Notes: generated by a model not told the origin, from the sequence alone. A stretch of 64,000 bases of DNA from Prevotella sp. (GCA_017483805.1 JAFUUL010000070.1:1-64000), one strand, 5' to 3'; shown: positions 19,378 through 28,440, counted from the stretch's first letter. Numbers and translations: made by a program.

Positions 19378-19555
19378 TTGTCGAGGAGTGGCGTTTCTTG
19401 GAGGGCAGACGCTTGGCCTTGCGCAGGGCCTCGGTGATGATCCACTGCAACTGGCCGTTGGTGCTGCGGAACTCGTCCGCAGCCCAGGCCTCTATCGCGT
19501 TCATCGTGTCAGCATCGACGCGCAAGATGAAACTTTTGGTATTCTTCTCTGCCAC
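19364..19555 (-). CDS. Arc-like ribbon-helix-helix DNA-binding protein
   Basis: A 63-residue protein. KSFILRVDADTMNAIEAWAADEFRSTNGQLQWIITEALRKA fits the beta-strand plus two-helix pattern of Arc/MetJ-type repressors, and the tail is basic. Such small proteins often autoregulate the operon in which they lie. No toxin gene is next to it, so I do not call it an antitoxin. It lies 27 bp downstream of the SPFH gene and overlaps the membrane-protein gene by 14 bp. Confidence 0.7.
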   Translation of the reverse strand: MAEKNTKSFILRVDADTMNAIEAWAADEFRSTNGQLQWIITEALRKAKRLPSKKRHSSTNEQE

Positions 19556-19562
19556 CTGATAT

Positions 19563-19583
19563 AATTCTTAATTCTTAACTCCT
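19563..19583. repeat. 7-bp array between SPFH and Arc-like genes
   Basis: AATTCTT, AATTCTT, AACTCCT: three heptamers filling most of the 27-bp junction and touching the SPFH stop codon. This is the shortest of the junction arrays in the window. Confidence 0.55.
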
Positions 19584-20554
19584 TAGTGGTTCAGCGTCCC
19601 CGTGTTCACCACCGGCTGAGCCGAATCGTCGCCGCAGAGCACCACGAGCAGGTTGGAGACCATAGCGGCCTTCTTGTCGTCATCCAGTTCCACGATGTCC
19701 TCGCTCGACAGTTTGTCCAGTGCCATCTTCACCATCGAGACGGCCCCCTCCACAATCTTCTCGCGGGCCGTGATGATGGCCGAGGCCTGCTGACGGCGCA
19801 GCATGACGGCGGCAATCTCAGGGGCGTAGGCCAGATAGTTGATGCGAGCCTCTACCACCTCGATGCCGGCCAGGGCCAGCCGCTCGTCCAGTTTCTGCTC
19901 CAGTTGCTCGTTGATCTCGTCGGCGCTGGAGCGCAGCGTCAGTTCCGTGCCCTTGTTGTCCTCGTCGTCGTAGGCATACTGACCGGCCACCTGGCGCAGG
20001 GCAGCATCGCTCTGCACGCGGACAAAGTTCTCCAGGGCGTTCATCAGGCCCTTGGTGTCGCTGCCCACGGTGTTCGGGTTCGCCGCCATCGTCTGCGAGT
20101 CCACCTCGAAGAGGGCCTTGTAGGTGTCCTTCAGTTTCCATACGAGCACCAGACCTATCATCACGGGGTTGCCCACCTTGTCGTTCACCTTGATGGGTTC
20201 TGCGTCCAGGTTGCGTGCACGCAGGCTGACCTTCTTCGTGCCGTAGAAGGGGTTGATCCAGTAGAAGCCCGTCTGGCGGAACGTGCCGCTATATTTGCCG
20301 AACCACGTGGCCACCTTGGCCTCGTTGGGCTCCAGTTGCAGCAGGCCGCACATGGCGATGATGTCGGCCAGAAGCAGCAAGGCGCTGCCGCCAAGCATCA
20401 GTCCGCCCAGCAGTTCGCGTCCGTCTTCCTCAGACAGCACAACGATGCCGTAGACGATGCCCACGATGGAGGCGATGAGCAATGCGAGGGTGACAAACAG
20501 CATCAAGAAGCCGTTGATCACCGTACCTTTGAAAGTGAATTCCTTTGTTTCCAT
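19583..20554 (-). CDS. SPFH (stomatin/prohibitin/flotillin) domain membrane protein
   Basis: A 323-residue protein with two N-terminal transmembrane segments (NGFLMLFVTLALLIASIVGIVYGIVVL and LGGLMLGGSALLLLADIIAMCGLL), then an SPFH domain (about 75-270). The latter shows the typical FRQTGFYWINPFY, VSLRARNLDAEPIKVNDKVGNPV and VRVQSDAALRQVAGQYAYD blocks. A helical region with AIITAREKIVEGAVSMV follows. Proteins of this type scaffold membrane microdomains or regulate membrane proteases. It is the first gene of the operon, followed by the Arc-like repressor, small membrane protein and hydrolase. Confidence 0.88.
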   Translation of the reverse strand: METKEFTFKGTVINGFLMLFVTLALLIASIVGIVYGIVVLSEEDGRELLGGLMLGGSALLLLADIIAMCGLLQLEPNEAKVATWFGKYSGTFRQTGFYWINPFYGTKKVSLRARNLDAEPIKVNDKVGNPVMIGLVLVWKLKDTYKALFEVDSQTMAANPNTVGSDTKGLMNALENFVRVQSDAALRQVAGQYAYDDEDNKGTELTLRSSADEINEQLEQKLDERLALAGIEVVEARINYLAYAPEIAAVMLRRQQASAIITAREKIVEGAVSMVKMALDKLSSEDIVELDDDKKAAMVSNLLVVLCGDDSAQPVVNTGTLNH

Positions 20555-20592
20555 AATCCTACTTTTATTAAAATGATATCAAAATGATAGCA

Positions 20593-20600
20593 CAAAAGTA
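20593..20600 (-). promoter_or_regulatory. Promoter -7 box for the SPFH operon
   Basis: On the minus strand this reads TACTTTTG, matching TAnnTTTG, 39 bp upstream of the SPFH start. The -33 position is only a partial match (CTTG at 20621-20624). Confidence 0.6.
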
Positions 20601-20656
20601 GGCAAAATAAGTGGAACGACCAAGGAATCCCTGCGTTTTTTCAGATTATTTAACTT

Positions 20657-21049
20657 CTACCCCCGATGCCTGCATGCAGCAGCCTTGCGTTCGCAGTAGC
20701 GCTCGCACTGGGCACAGATGTCGTAGCCGAGCATCGCGCCGAGGATGAAGTCCTCCTCGGGCGACAACTCGTTCAGCGGGCGGGTGACGAACAGACGGAT
20801 GGCATCCAGACACTCCTTGCGGCCAAAGTAGACGTTGACGTTCTCCTTGCCGGCAGGCTGCACCACGTAGTCGATGGACTGGTGGCACAGTCGCTGGGTG
20901 GCAAAGGCCTCGAAGCGGCGGTTGCAGGTGAAGAGGATCATCCTGCGCACACCTTTCTTATATTCGTAGATGTGGTTCGTCAATACCTTTAGTTCTGGTG
21001 GCAACACCTGTCCTGCCGCCTGTCTCTGTACCGTCTCCTGCCTCATCAT
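20657..21049 (-). CDS. DUF2023-type protein, flavodoxin partner
   Basis: About 130 residues from the ATG at 21049 (a second ATG follows at 21046). The TTG at 21055 lies within the repeat array and is unlikely. The core LTNHIYEYKKGVRRMILFTCNRRFEAFATQRL and the later cysteine-rich end (YDICAQCERYCERKAAAC) match the DUF2023 family, which is regularly found next to flavodoxin genes in Bacteroidales. The clustered cysteines suggest metal or redox chemistry, though this is inferred. It lies directly downstream of fldA, separated by a 7-bp repeat array. Confidence 0.75.
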   Translation of the reverse strand: MMRQETVQRQAAGQVLPPELKVLTNHIYEYKKGVRRMILFTCNRRFEAFATQRLCHQSIDYVVQPAGKENVNVYFGRKECLDAIRLFVTRPLNELSPEEDFILGAMLGYDICAQCERYCERKAAACRHRG

Positions 21050-21050
21050 C

Positions 21051-21092
21051 TTCAATTTTCAATCTTCAATCTTCAATTTTCAATCCTCAACC
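21051..21092. repeat. 7-bp array at the fldA / DUF2023 junction
   Basis: On the plus strand six heptamers of the form TTCAATT/C run from 21051 to 21092, between the fldA stop (21093-21095) and the DUF2023 start (21049). On the coding strand the unit is RATTGAA, the same consensus as arrays at 38571 and 55225. Confidence 0.85.
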
Positions 21093-21587
21093 TCAGAGGT
21101 TGGGCGAAATCTCGGCTACCCACGCATCAATGCGGGCATCGGTCTTATCGTCCTCGTTCACGTCATCCAAGGGCAGCCCCACGAACTTGCCGTCTACCAC
21201 GGCCTCGGAGTCGTCGAAGGTGTAGCCGTCGGTGCTGACAGCACCAATGAAGTGCGCGCCGCTCTCCTTGATTCCATTGTACAATTCGCCGATGCCGCCC
21301 ACGAAGGTGTCACTGTACGACTCGCAGTCGCCGCAGCCGAAGAGGGCGATAGTCTTGCCGGCCAGGCTCGCTCCCTGCAGCACCCGCAGACCGTCGTACC
21401 AGTCATCCTGCAGTTCGCCTGCACCCCAAGTCGAAGTGCCGAGAATCAGGTTCTGGTTGTTGTCCACTATTTCAGCGGTCAAGTCCTGCACGTTGATGGC
21501 CTCGCAGCCAAGTTTCTGGGCTATCTTCTCAGCGATAGCCTCACACGTTCCTGTAGAGGAACCGTAAACTACAATTGTTGCGTTCAT
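21093..21587 (-). CDS. fldA: Flavodoxin
   Basis: A 164-residue protein with the FMN phosphate loop YGSSTGTCEAIAEKIA at the N-terminus, the 50s loop TSTWGAGELQDDW and the 90s loop GCGDCESYSDTFVGGIG. These define a long-chain flavodoxin. It carries electrons in place of ferredoxin, for instance to pyruvate:ferredoxin-type oxidoreductases, when iron is short. It has its own promoter at 21623-21630 and is followed by the DUF2023 gene. Confidence 0.95.
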   Translation of the reverse strand: MNATIVVYGSSTGTCEAIAEKIAQKLGCEAINVQDLTAEIVDNNQNLILGTSTWGAGELQDDWYDGLRVLQGASLAGKTIALFGCGDCESYSDTFVGGIGELYNGIKESGAHFIGAVSTDGYTFDDSEAVVDGKFVGLPLDDVNEDDKTDARIDAWVAEISPNL

Positions 21588-21622
21588 TTTATCTAATTTT
21601 TTAATGGCTAAAATTCACGCTG

Positions 21623-21630
21623 CAAAGGTA
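21623..21630 (-). promoter_or_regulatory. Promoter -7 box for fldA
   Basis: Minus-strand TACCTTTG, an exact TAnnTTTG match, 36 bp upstream of the fldA ATG. A partial -33 (ATTG at 21651-21654) is 20 bp away. Confidence 0.7.
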
Positions 21631-21834
21631 CGGCGAATCCACGAACTGTGCAATACCCAAAAGTTGGGCAAATGAACGGACGCTCCACCTGCCAAGACGC
21701 AAATTCAGATTAACAAGAAATAGGTATAAGCAGCCGTTCCGATGCTTGTTATTGGGGATAAGTAGCGTAGAAACCGGGGCAAATCCCCATGGAATCAGGG
21801 AGAAAGGAGCCTCCAAACTTCTTTGCGCCTATAG

Positions 21835-21930
21835 GCAAAAGACCTTGCGGCTCCAGCCAAAAGGTCTTGCGGCTCCAGTCAAAAGGTCTTACGGCTCCAG
21901 CCAAAAGGTTTTACGACTTCAGCCAAAATA
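21835..21930. repeat. 22-bp-period tandem array (about 4.4 units)
   Basis: Unit starts at 21835, 21857, 21879, 21901 and 21923, each 22 bp apart. The consensus begins CCAAAAGGTCTTGCGG and ends CTCCAG. The units drift by 1-4 substitutions from left to right. The first contains AAGACC, which can pair with GGTCTT of later units. Confidence 0.85.
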
Positions 21931-22001
21931 ACTCGGCTTTCAGAAAGTGGACCAAGAAAAATTGCCTACAACAGCGTCCAAAAGATGCGAAAAAACTCGC
22001 A

Positions 22002-22110
22002 GAAGCAGGATCAGAAGCAGGTTAGAAGCAGGATTAAAACACAATCCTGCTACCCCTAACACCCTGTAACCTAAAGCGTTGACCCCATGAGAAGCAGGAT
22101 AGCAGGATTG
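22002..22110. repeat. GAAGCAGG word cluster with hairpin
   Basis: GAAGCAGG occurs at 22002, 22014, 22025 and 22091, with a further AGCAGGATT at 22101. AGCAGGATT (22027-22035) can pair perfectly with AATCCTGCT (22043-22051) across 7 bp. Origin is unknown; it may be the scar of a former element. Confidence 0.6.
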
Positions 22111-22214
22111 TTCTCACTTTTGCGCTATAGTAAATACAGTAGAGTCCAGTAGCAGGCTCAAAAACATCCAGAGACGTCCATTTACGTAATAAATGAGAAT
22201 TTCCGAGTTAAAAA

Positions 22215-22246
22215 TTTGGTAGTATAACGAAAATTATTTAAATTTG
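22215..22246 (+). promoter_or_regulatory. Promoter for the cohesin/dockerin-type gene cluster
   Basis: TTTG at 22215-22218, exactly 20 bp, then TAAATTTG at 22239-22246: a full match to the Bacteroidetes primary sigma consensus, 38 bp upstream of the ATG at 22284. Confidence 0.8.
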
Positions 22247-22283
22247 CAAGCGATAAATATTAGTTAACTAACTATTGAACAAT

Positions 22284-24332
22284 ATGAATTGCCGTCTACT
22301 ATCTCTCTGCTATGCCGCAATAGCCCTGTTTATGGACATCAATGCAGTAAGTGCAGCCTCAACGACTGATGACAAAATCAGCCTGGAGGAGTCCTGGATG
22401 ATTAAGGGTGAACAGCAGGCCATCAACCTGCAACTGACCAATGCATCGCTTTACACAGCCCTGCAGTGCGACCTGTTCCTGCCCGAAGGACTGACGCTGG
22501 CCCGCAACGAGCAGTCAGCACTCCAGATCAGCCTGGCTGGGAGCAACGCCCAGTCGCACATCATCGAGTCGAGCCCCCTGTCGAGTGGCGGCATCAGAAT
22601 CGTGGCTATGTCGATGCAGAACGTCGCCTTCTCCAGCAACACCATTGCCACGCTGACCATCAGTGCCAGTGCCGAGGCCGTGGGCCAGAAGACCATCGAG
22701 GTGAAGAACGTGAGACTCGTAACCGTGGACAGCAGGAAGGAACTGAACGCACCCAGCACAACGGCCACGGTCAACGTGATGGAGCAGCGGGCGGTGCTGA
22801 CGGCAAAGAACTACACCCGCAAATACGGTGAGGCCAACCCTGTGTTCGAGATCACGACAGAGGGCCCCGCCGTCGACGGCCAGCCAGAAATAATATGCGA
22901 GGCTACTGCCACTTCGCCTGTGGGAACCTATCCCATCCTGGTGAAGCCGGGCACCATCCGCAACACCTGCGTCGACTACGTGGCCGGCACGCTGACTATC
23001 GAGAAGGCACCGCTGACCATCTCGGCAGGAACATACATCAAGAAGCAGGGCGACGCCATGCCCGAGTTCACGCTGACCTACGACGGCTTCAAGAACGGCG
23101 AGACAAAGGACGTGCTGACCAAGCAGCCCTCCGTCACCTGCGAGGCCACCGTGGCCAGTGCGCCTGGCGAGTACCCTGTGACCGTGTCGGGAGCCGAGGC
23201 GCAGAACTACGACATCAGTTACATCAGTGGAAAACTGGTCGTAGTGGACGCTGACGCCATCATTGTGAAGGCCAACAACTACAGCCGAGTATATGGCGAC
23301 GCCAATCCCACTTTCGACTTCACGGTAGACGGAACGACACTCGACGGCACACCTGAGATTACCTGCGAAGCCACAACCACCTCGCCTGTGGGTACTTATG
23401 ACATCGTGGTGAAGCAGGGCACGGTGAAGAACTACAACGTGAGTTACGTGGCCGGCACGCTGACCATCACCAAAGCACCGCTGACAATTTCCGCCGGCAA
23501 CTATACCAAGAAGCAGGGTGACGCCATGCCTGAGTTCACGCTGACCTACGAAGGCTTTAAGAACGGCGAGACTAGCGACGTGCTGAGCAAGCAGCCCACC
23601 GTGGGGTGTAATGCCACGGTGAGCAGTCCTGCTGGGGAATACCCCATCGTGGTTTCCGGCGCTGAGGCCCAGAACTACGAAATCACCTATGTGAACGGCA
23701 AACTGACTGTGACAGATGCCGACCTGCTGACTATCACCGCCAAGAGTTATACCCGCACCTACGGCGATGCCAATCCTATATTCGAGTTCGAGACAACAGG
23801 TGCTACGATTGATGGCACGCCAGAGATTACCTGCGATGCGACAGAGACCTCCCCCGTGGGTACATATAATATTATGGTGAAGCAGGGCACGGTGAAGAAC
23901 TACAACGTCACCTACGTGGCCGGCACGCTGACCATCGAGAAGGCCGTGTTGACTGTAACGGCCCAGAACTGCAGTCGCCAGCAGGGCCAGGAGAACCCAG
24001 ACTTCACGCTGACCTATGCAGGCTGGAAGAACAGCGAGGACGAGAACGTGCTGCTCACAAAGCCCACAGCCACAACAACGGCCACAAAGGATAGCCCCGT
24101 CGGAGAATATGCCATCAAGGTGAGCGGCGGCGATGCCCGTAACTACACCTTCGAATACGTGGACGGCATACTGACGGTAGAGGAGCCGACAGGCATTGCC
24201 ACCATCCGCCCAGAGGCTGACGAACTGACGGTCTTCACCCTGGCGGGCAACAGACTCAGCGTGCGGTCGCTGAAGGAACTGCCCCAGGGCATCTACATCG
24301 TCAACGGACGGAAACTGGCCGTGAGACACTAA
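22284..24332 (+). CDS. Secreted MBG-repeat protein with an N-terminal cohesin-like domain
   Basis: About 682 residues from the ATG at 22284 (the TTG at 22275 is less likely). The signal peptide is MNCRLLSLCYAAIALFMDINAVSA. Residues ~28-165 form a cohesin-like beta-sandwich (INLQLTNASLYTALQCDLFLPEGL), closely similar to the last cohesin-like module of the 2323-aa protein in the same cluster. Residues ~170-630 are three pairs of MBG domains: the alternating units begin with NYTRKYGEANPVFE and with ISAGTYIKKQGDAMPEFTLTY. The protein ends with EEPTGIATIRPEA and the sorting-type tail GIYIVNGRKLAVRH. The repeats would make a rigid surface stalk presenting the N-terminal module. No catalytic site is seen. 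Confidence 0.8.
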   Translation: MNCRLLSLCYAAIALFMDINAVSAASTTDDKISLEESWMIKGEQQAINLQLTNASLYTALQCDLFLPEGLTLARNEQSALQISLAGSNAQSHIIESSPLSSGGIRIVAMSMQNVAFSSNTIATLTISASAEAVGQKTIEVKNVRLVTVDSRKELNAPSTTATVNVMEQRAVLTAKNYTRKYGEANPVFEITTEGPAVDGQPEIICEATATSPVGTYPILVKPGTIRNTCVDYVAGTLTIEKAPLTISAGTYIKKQGDAMPEFTLTYDGFKNGETKDVLTKQPSVTCEATVASAPGEYPVTVSGAEAQNYDISYISGKLVVVDADAIIVKANNYSRVYGDANPTFDFTVDGTTLDGTPEITCEATTTSPVGTYDIVVKQGTVKNYNVSYVAGTLTITKAPLTISAGNYTKKQGDAMPEFTLTYEGFKNGETSDVLSKQPTVGCNATVSSPAGEYPIVVSGAEAQNYEITYVNGKLTVTDADLLTITAKSYTRTYGDANPIFEFETTGATIDGTPEITCDATETSPVGTYNIMVKQGTVKNYNVTYVAGTLTIEKAVLTVTAQNCSRQQGQENPDFTLTYAGWKNSEDENVLLTKPTATTTATKDSPVGEYAIKVSGGDARNYTFEYVDGILTVEEPTGIATIRPEADELTVFTLAGNRLSVRSLKELPQGIYIVNGRKLAVRH

Positions 24333-24368
24333 GAACGAACAAAACAAACTAAAAACCACGATAGAAGT

Positions 24369-27300
24369 ATGAAACAGTTATTTCTTACCTGTAGTCTTCT
24401 CTGCCTGTGTGCTACGACAGCACTGGCACAGTCGAACGACAACGAAGACAACGTAGTGAAGATTCCCGAATCCATGCACAACGCCCACCGGCCCGGTCAG
24501 GTGCTGGTGAAGTTCAAGGACGACAGTTCCATCAGCGTGCAGCGCCAATCGTCCAGGAGTATGCGAGTCAGTTCGCGCCGCGTGCAGACGGTGCTCAACG
24601 AACTGGGCGTCACCAATATGGAGCAACTGATGCCCGAGGGTGGCAAGCAGAGACTGAAACCGTCAGAGCGCCTGCGCCGCGCCAACGGCAAGATGATGGA
24701 GGACGGCGACCTGTCGAAACTCTATCTCGTGGAGTTCAATGAAGCCCGCACCCCGTCGGTACAGCGCGCCATCGAAGCATTCAAGCAGTTGGAGGAGGTA
24801 GACTTTGCCGAACCCAACTACCTGGTGTTTGCCCTGGGCAATCCCGCCCCAGAGCCTGCATCGACGGTGCTGCCCGCCCATCGGACAGCCGCACCGCCGG
24901 CAGCCTTCACCCCCAACGACCCGCTGTACAGCCAGCAATGGGGCCCCGCCGCCATCAACCTGCCCAAGTTCTGGGCCACTGAGACGCAGAACGTGCTGGG
25001 CCGCCGCCCGGTGATTGCCATCCTGGACACGGGTGTGGACATCGAGCACCCCGACCTGAAGGACAACATCTGGACCAATGAGACCGAGGCCAACGGCGCC
25101 GCCGGTGAGGATGACGACCTGAACGGCTATGCCGACGACCTGCACGGCTGGGACTGCGTGAACCAGACGGGACGACTGGGCGACTGGAACGGTCACGGCA
25201 CACACTGCGCCGGCATCGCTGCTGCCGTACAGGGCAACGGCATCGGCATCGTGGGTGCCAACCCTGATGCGCTCATCATGCCGGTCACCGTGCTGCAGAG
25301 CGATGGTACGGGCGACGTGGGCACGATTATCCGCGGCCTGGAGTACACAATGACCCACGACGTGGACGTCATCTCGATGAGCATCGGCGGCTATGGCTAC
25401 TCCATGGCCTACGAACTGGCTCTGGGCAAGGCCTACAACCGCAGCGTCATCGTGGCTGCTGCCGGCAACGACGGCCTGTGCATCTATCCCGGCCACAGTT
25501 GCTGCTCGAAGCCCTCCTACCCCGCCGCCTTCACTTTCGTGCTGGGCGTAGAGGCCAGCAAGGACTACGCCGGACAGTGCTACAGTTCGTGCGGCAGGGG
25601 CGAGGAGCCCTGGAAGGCTAACTACTGGCGCGCCTGCTTCAGCAACCTGGACGATGACGGTCCCATCTATACCGACCTGAGCATCTTCGATGAGGAGAAA
25701 CTCTACAACTACGAACTGCTGGCCCCCGGCACCAATATCATGAGTACCTACCCCGGCGGCCGATATAAGATAATGAACGGCACGTCGATGGCCACGCCGC
25801 TGGCCGCAGGCGCCATCAGCCGACTGCTGCAGACGAAGGAGTACTCCAGCAAGGAACTGCTCTTCGGCGACCTGATAGCCACAGCCAATGCCGAATCGTG
25901 CGTCATGGACGTGACGGCAGCCTACAACCTGACCGATGCCGACCGCCATCCTACGCTCATGCTCGTGGGCTATGCGATGAAGGACTCCATTGGCGGCGAC
26001 AACGACAAGCGCTTCGATGCCGGCGAGACCATCGAACTATATCCCATCATGCGCAACTCCTGGGGCGAGGCCATCGGCATCAAGTGCTCCATCTGCACCA
26101 GCGAGAACGAAGACCCGGAAATCATCGAGATTCTGGACAACAACGTGGACTTCGGCCGCACGCTCAACAGTTACGGCAAGGAGCAGAGCATCAACCCCAT
26201 CCGCTTCAAGATCAACGACAACTGCGTGGACGGCCGCCACATCCGTCTGACCATCAACTCCACCTGCGAGAACGGCACGGGCGAGACCATCGCACAGGAC
26301 ATCATCATCACCGCTGAGAACGGCGAGGAACTGAACGGCATCATGCAGAAGAACACAACGCTCGTTGCCGGCAAGCACTACATCATCAACAAGAGTTACG
26401 CCATCCCCGCCAACCTGACCCTGACCATCCAGCCGGGCACGACCATCAAGATCCACGACAACGCCCAGTTCATCGTCTCGCCACAGGCTCGCATCCGTGC
26501 CATCGGCACCCCCGACCAGCCCATCATCTTCACCAAGGGCGATCTGAACCAGGGCTACGTGCCGACGATGCAGTTCAACAACAACTGCGTGTTTGAGTAC
26601 TGCCAATTCCTCATGCTCTCTGCCGAGGAAAACCTCATCACCGGCGGACGCTTCACCGACTGCATCTTCAAGGACTGCTATCTGGGCTGCCACGGCATCA
26701 CCGGTACCACCACCACGCGCTGCAACATCATCCAGAACACGGGCTATGTGGGTATCGATTATGGCAACACCCACAAGAACAGCAACATCATAGACAACAC
26801 CACCACCCACCGCTCTCAACTCTGTTATCACAATCAGCCGTGGTACAACTTCCTGCCGCAGTGGACTGAGTACAACGGCTGCAACATCTACGGCAACTAT
26901 CGAGACTACCTGCTCCACTACTCGAGCGTGGGCAGCGTCACGCTGGAGCCCACGGTGACCTACTACGACTATCCCTCCTATCTGGGTTCGGCCCGCGAGG
27001 ACCTGGCCCGCAGGGGAGTGATCGACTACTACAACGAGTGCAACGACGACGTGCGCCTGACCACCTTCGGTGCCATCGACATCTCCAACATGCTGAAGAA
27101 GCCCAATGCCGAGGCACACGGCGTGGTGTGGAAGATACTGGTCAACGGCAAGGATGCCCAGGACGAATACGACGAGATTCCGCCCCTCGGCGTGGGCACA
27201 CATCGCGTGGACGTCTACTTCAACCGCGAGATGGACACCCTCGTGGCTCCCTACCTGACGATGGGCGTGCGTCCGCCATACACCCAGAACTTCATCAACG

Positions 27301-28439
27301 AGAATCCCTCGTGGAGTGCCGACGGCAAGATCTACACCGCCTATATCACCATCACAGCCAAGAGTGACTTCGACGGCATCAACCGCTTCTATGTGGACGA
27401 GGCCCAGGACAAGGAGCACTTCGTCATTCCCGTGGAGCGTTCACGCTTCAACGTACCCGTGTCGGCAGCAGGCAGCAAGAGCGTCGGCTTCATGGCCCAG
27501 CCCGGACTGGGTCGCGTAGACCTGACCTGGATGGCCATCGACACGCTCGACGTGGAGGACATCATGGGCTACAACGTCTACCGCTACACCGTGGACGACC
27601 AGATGCAGGCCTCCGACACGTTGCGCGTCAACGAGGATCTCGTCATGCTGCCCGACGGTGTCGTTGAGGGCGAACTCTCGTTCACCGACTACGACGTTAC
27701 CCCCGGCACCACCTATTATTATTACTACCGCGCACTCCGCTCCACACTCGACAGCACCGAGCCCTCGCTGACGGTGGCTGCCACCCCCGCCACCTCCATC
27801 AAGGGCGATGCCAACGGCACGATGGACGTCACCGTGGCCGACGTGGTGAGCGAGATTGACTATCTGACCGACCAGAACCCCAAGCCCTTCATCTTCGAGG
27901 CTGCCGACGTGAACTCAGACAACACGGTCAACATCCTCGACGTGGTGGGAACCATCAATATCATCATGGGCACCGCCGCCGCACCGGCCCAGGCCTTGGC
28001 CACTGCCGACTACACCATCGAGGACGGCCTGCTCTACATCGACTGCCCCGTCAGCCTGGCTGGCGTGCAGGTGCTCTTCAGGAGTCAGGATGGCCTGCTG
28101 CGCTGCGAGCCTCTCGACATCATGGACGGTATGGAGAACACCAGTAGCACCAAGGATGACGAGTGCCTCTTCCTCTCCTACTCCTTCCGCGGACGCACCA
28201 TTCCTGCCGGTCGCCACGCCATTCTCCGTGTGGGCGATGCTGAGGTAGCGGGTATCGTGCTCAGCGACGCCGGCGGCCGTGAGGTGATGGCCAACTACAG
28301 CCTGCCCACCGTCATCGAGAGCATCCTGCCCGAGCAGCACGTGGACAACCGCCAGGGCGTGTTCGACCTGATGGGCCGCAAGATACAGACGCCGCGCAAG
28401 GGTGTCTATGTGGTCGATGGAAAGAAAGTGTGCTACTAA
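24369..28439 (+). CDS. Subtilisin-family (S8) protease with beta-helix, FN3 and dockerin domains
   Basis: A 1356-residue secreted protein. After the signal peptide (MKQLFLTCSLLCLCATTALA) comes an I9-like propeptide (~30-155), then an S8 protease with a complete triad: D220 (LDTGVD), H276 (GHGTHCAG) and S473 (NGTSMATP). Residues ~650-900 look like a right-handed beta-helix (LTIQPGTTIKIHDNAQFIV), ~1035-1140 is fibronectin type III-like, and ~1145-1200 is a type I dockerin with two calcium loops (DANGTMDVTVAD, DVNSDNTVNILD). The first loop lacks one ligand. A short beta-sandwich follows and the protein ends in the tail GVYVVDGKKVCY. The dockerin suggests that the protease docks onto a cohesin-bearing partner, plausibly one of its neighbours. 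Confidence 0.85.
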   Translation: MKQLFLTCSLLCLCATTALAQSNDNEDNVVKIPESMHNAHRPGQVLVKFKDDSSISVQRQSSRSMRVSSRRVQTVLNELGVTNMEQLMPEGGKQRLKPSERLRRANGKMMEDGDLSKLYLVEFNEARTPSVQRAIEAFKQLEEVDFAEPNYLVFALGNPAPEPASTVLPAHRTAAPPAAFTPNDPLYSQQWGPAAINLPKFWATETQNVLGRRPVIAILDTGVDIEHPDLKDNIWTNETEANGAAGEDDDLNGYADDLHGWDCVNQTGRLGDWNGHGTHCAGIAAAVQGNGIGIVGANPDALIMPVTVLQSDGTGDVGTIIRGLEYTMTHDVDVISMSIGGYGYSMAYELALGKAYNRSVIVAAAGNDGLCIYPGHSCCSKPSYPAAFTFVLGVEASKDYAGQCYSSCGRGEEPWKANYWRACFSNLDDDGPIYTDLSIFDEEKLYNYELLAPGTNIMSTYPGGRYKIMNGTSMATPLAAGAISRLLQTKEYSSKELLFGDLIATANAESCVMDVTAAYNLTDADRHPTLMLVGYAMKDSIGGDNDKRFDAGETIELYPIMRNSWGEAIGIKCSICTSENEDPEIIEILDNNVDFGRTLNSYGKEQSINPIRFKINDNCVDGRHIRLTINSTCENGTGETIAQDIIITAENGEELNGIMQKNTTLVAGKHYIINKSYAIPANLTLTIQPGTTIKIHDNAQFIVSPQARIRAIGTPDQPIIFTKGDLNQGYVPTMQFNNNCVFEYCQFLMLSAEENLITGGRFTDCIFKDCYLGCHGITGTTTTRCNIIQNTGYVGIDYGNTHKNSNIIDNTTTHRSQLCYHNQPWYNFLPQWTEYNGCNIYGNYRDYLLHYSSVGSVTLEPTVTYYDYPSYLGSAREDLARRGVIDYYNECNDDVRLTTFGAIDISNMLKKPNAEAHGVVWKILVNGKDAQDEYDEIPPLGVGTHRVDVYFNREMDTLVAPYLTMGVRPPYTQNFINENPSWSADGKIYTAYITITAKSDFDGINRFYVDEAQDKEHFVIPVERSRFNVPVSAAGSKSVGFMAQPGLGRVDLTWMAIDTLDVEDIMGYNVYRYTVDDQMQASDTLRVNEDLVMLPDGVVEGELSFTDYDVTPGTTYYYYYRALRSTLDSTEPSLTVAATPATSIKGDANGTMDVTVADVVSEIDYLTDQNPKPFIFEAADVNSDNTVNILDVVGTINIIMGTAAAPAQALATADYTIEDGLLYIDCPVSLAGVQVLFRSQDGLLRCEPLDIMDGMENTSSTKDDECLFLSYSFRGRTIPAGRHAILRVGDAEVAGIVLSDAGGREVMANYSLPTVIESILPEQHVDNRQGVFDLMGRKIQTPRKGVYVVDGKKVCY

Positions 28440-28440
28440 A

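Larger units (their letters stand above)
21588..22283. other. Repeat-rich intergenic region (about 700 bp) without a credible gene
   Basis: Between fldA and the MBG protein gene there is no ORF with protein-like composition. The region holds the fldA promoter, a 22-bp-period tandem array (21835-21930), a cluster of GAAGCAGG words with a hairpin (22002-22110) and a strong promoter (22215-22246) for the downstream genes. Short ORFs here are translations of the repeats. Confidence 0.7.

Noticed and set aside
19364..19555. Arc-like protein as an antitoxin
   Set aside because: No toxin-like partner is adjacent. Its neighbours are an SPFH protein and a membrane protein, so a role as operon regulator is more reasonable.
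21835..21930. Possible CRISPR array
   Set aside because: The 22-bp units are directly adjacent with no spacers, and no cas gene is nearby.
22515..24359. A 614-aa open frame on the minus strand
   Set aside because: It is the antisense of the MBG-repeat gene. In GC-rich DNA such frames stay open; its composition (His, Gly, Val-rich with no domain) is that of a shadow, and the sense protein has clear repeats and a signal peptide.
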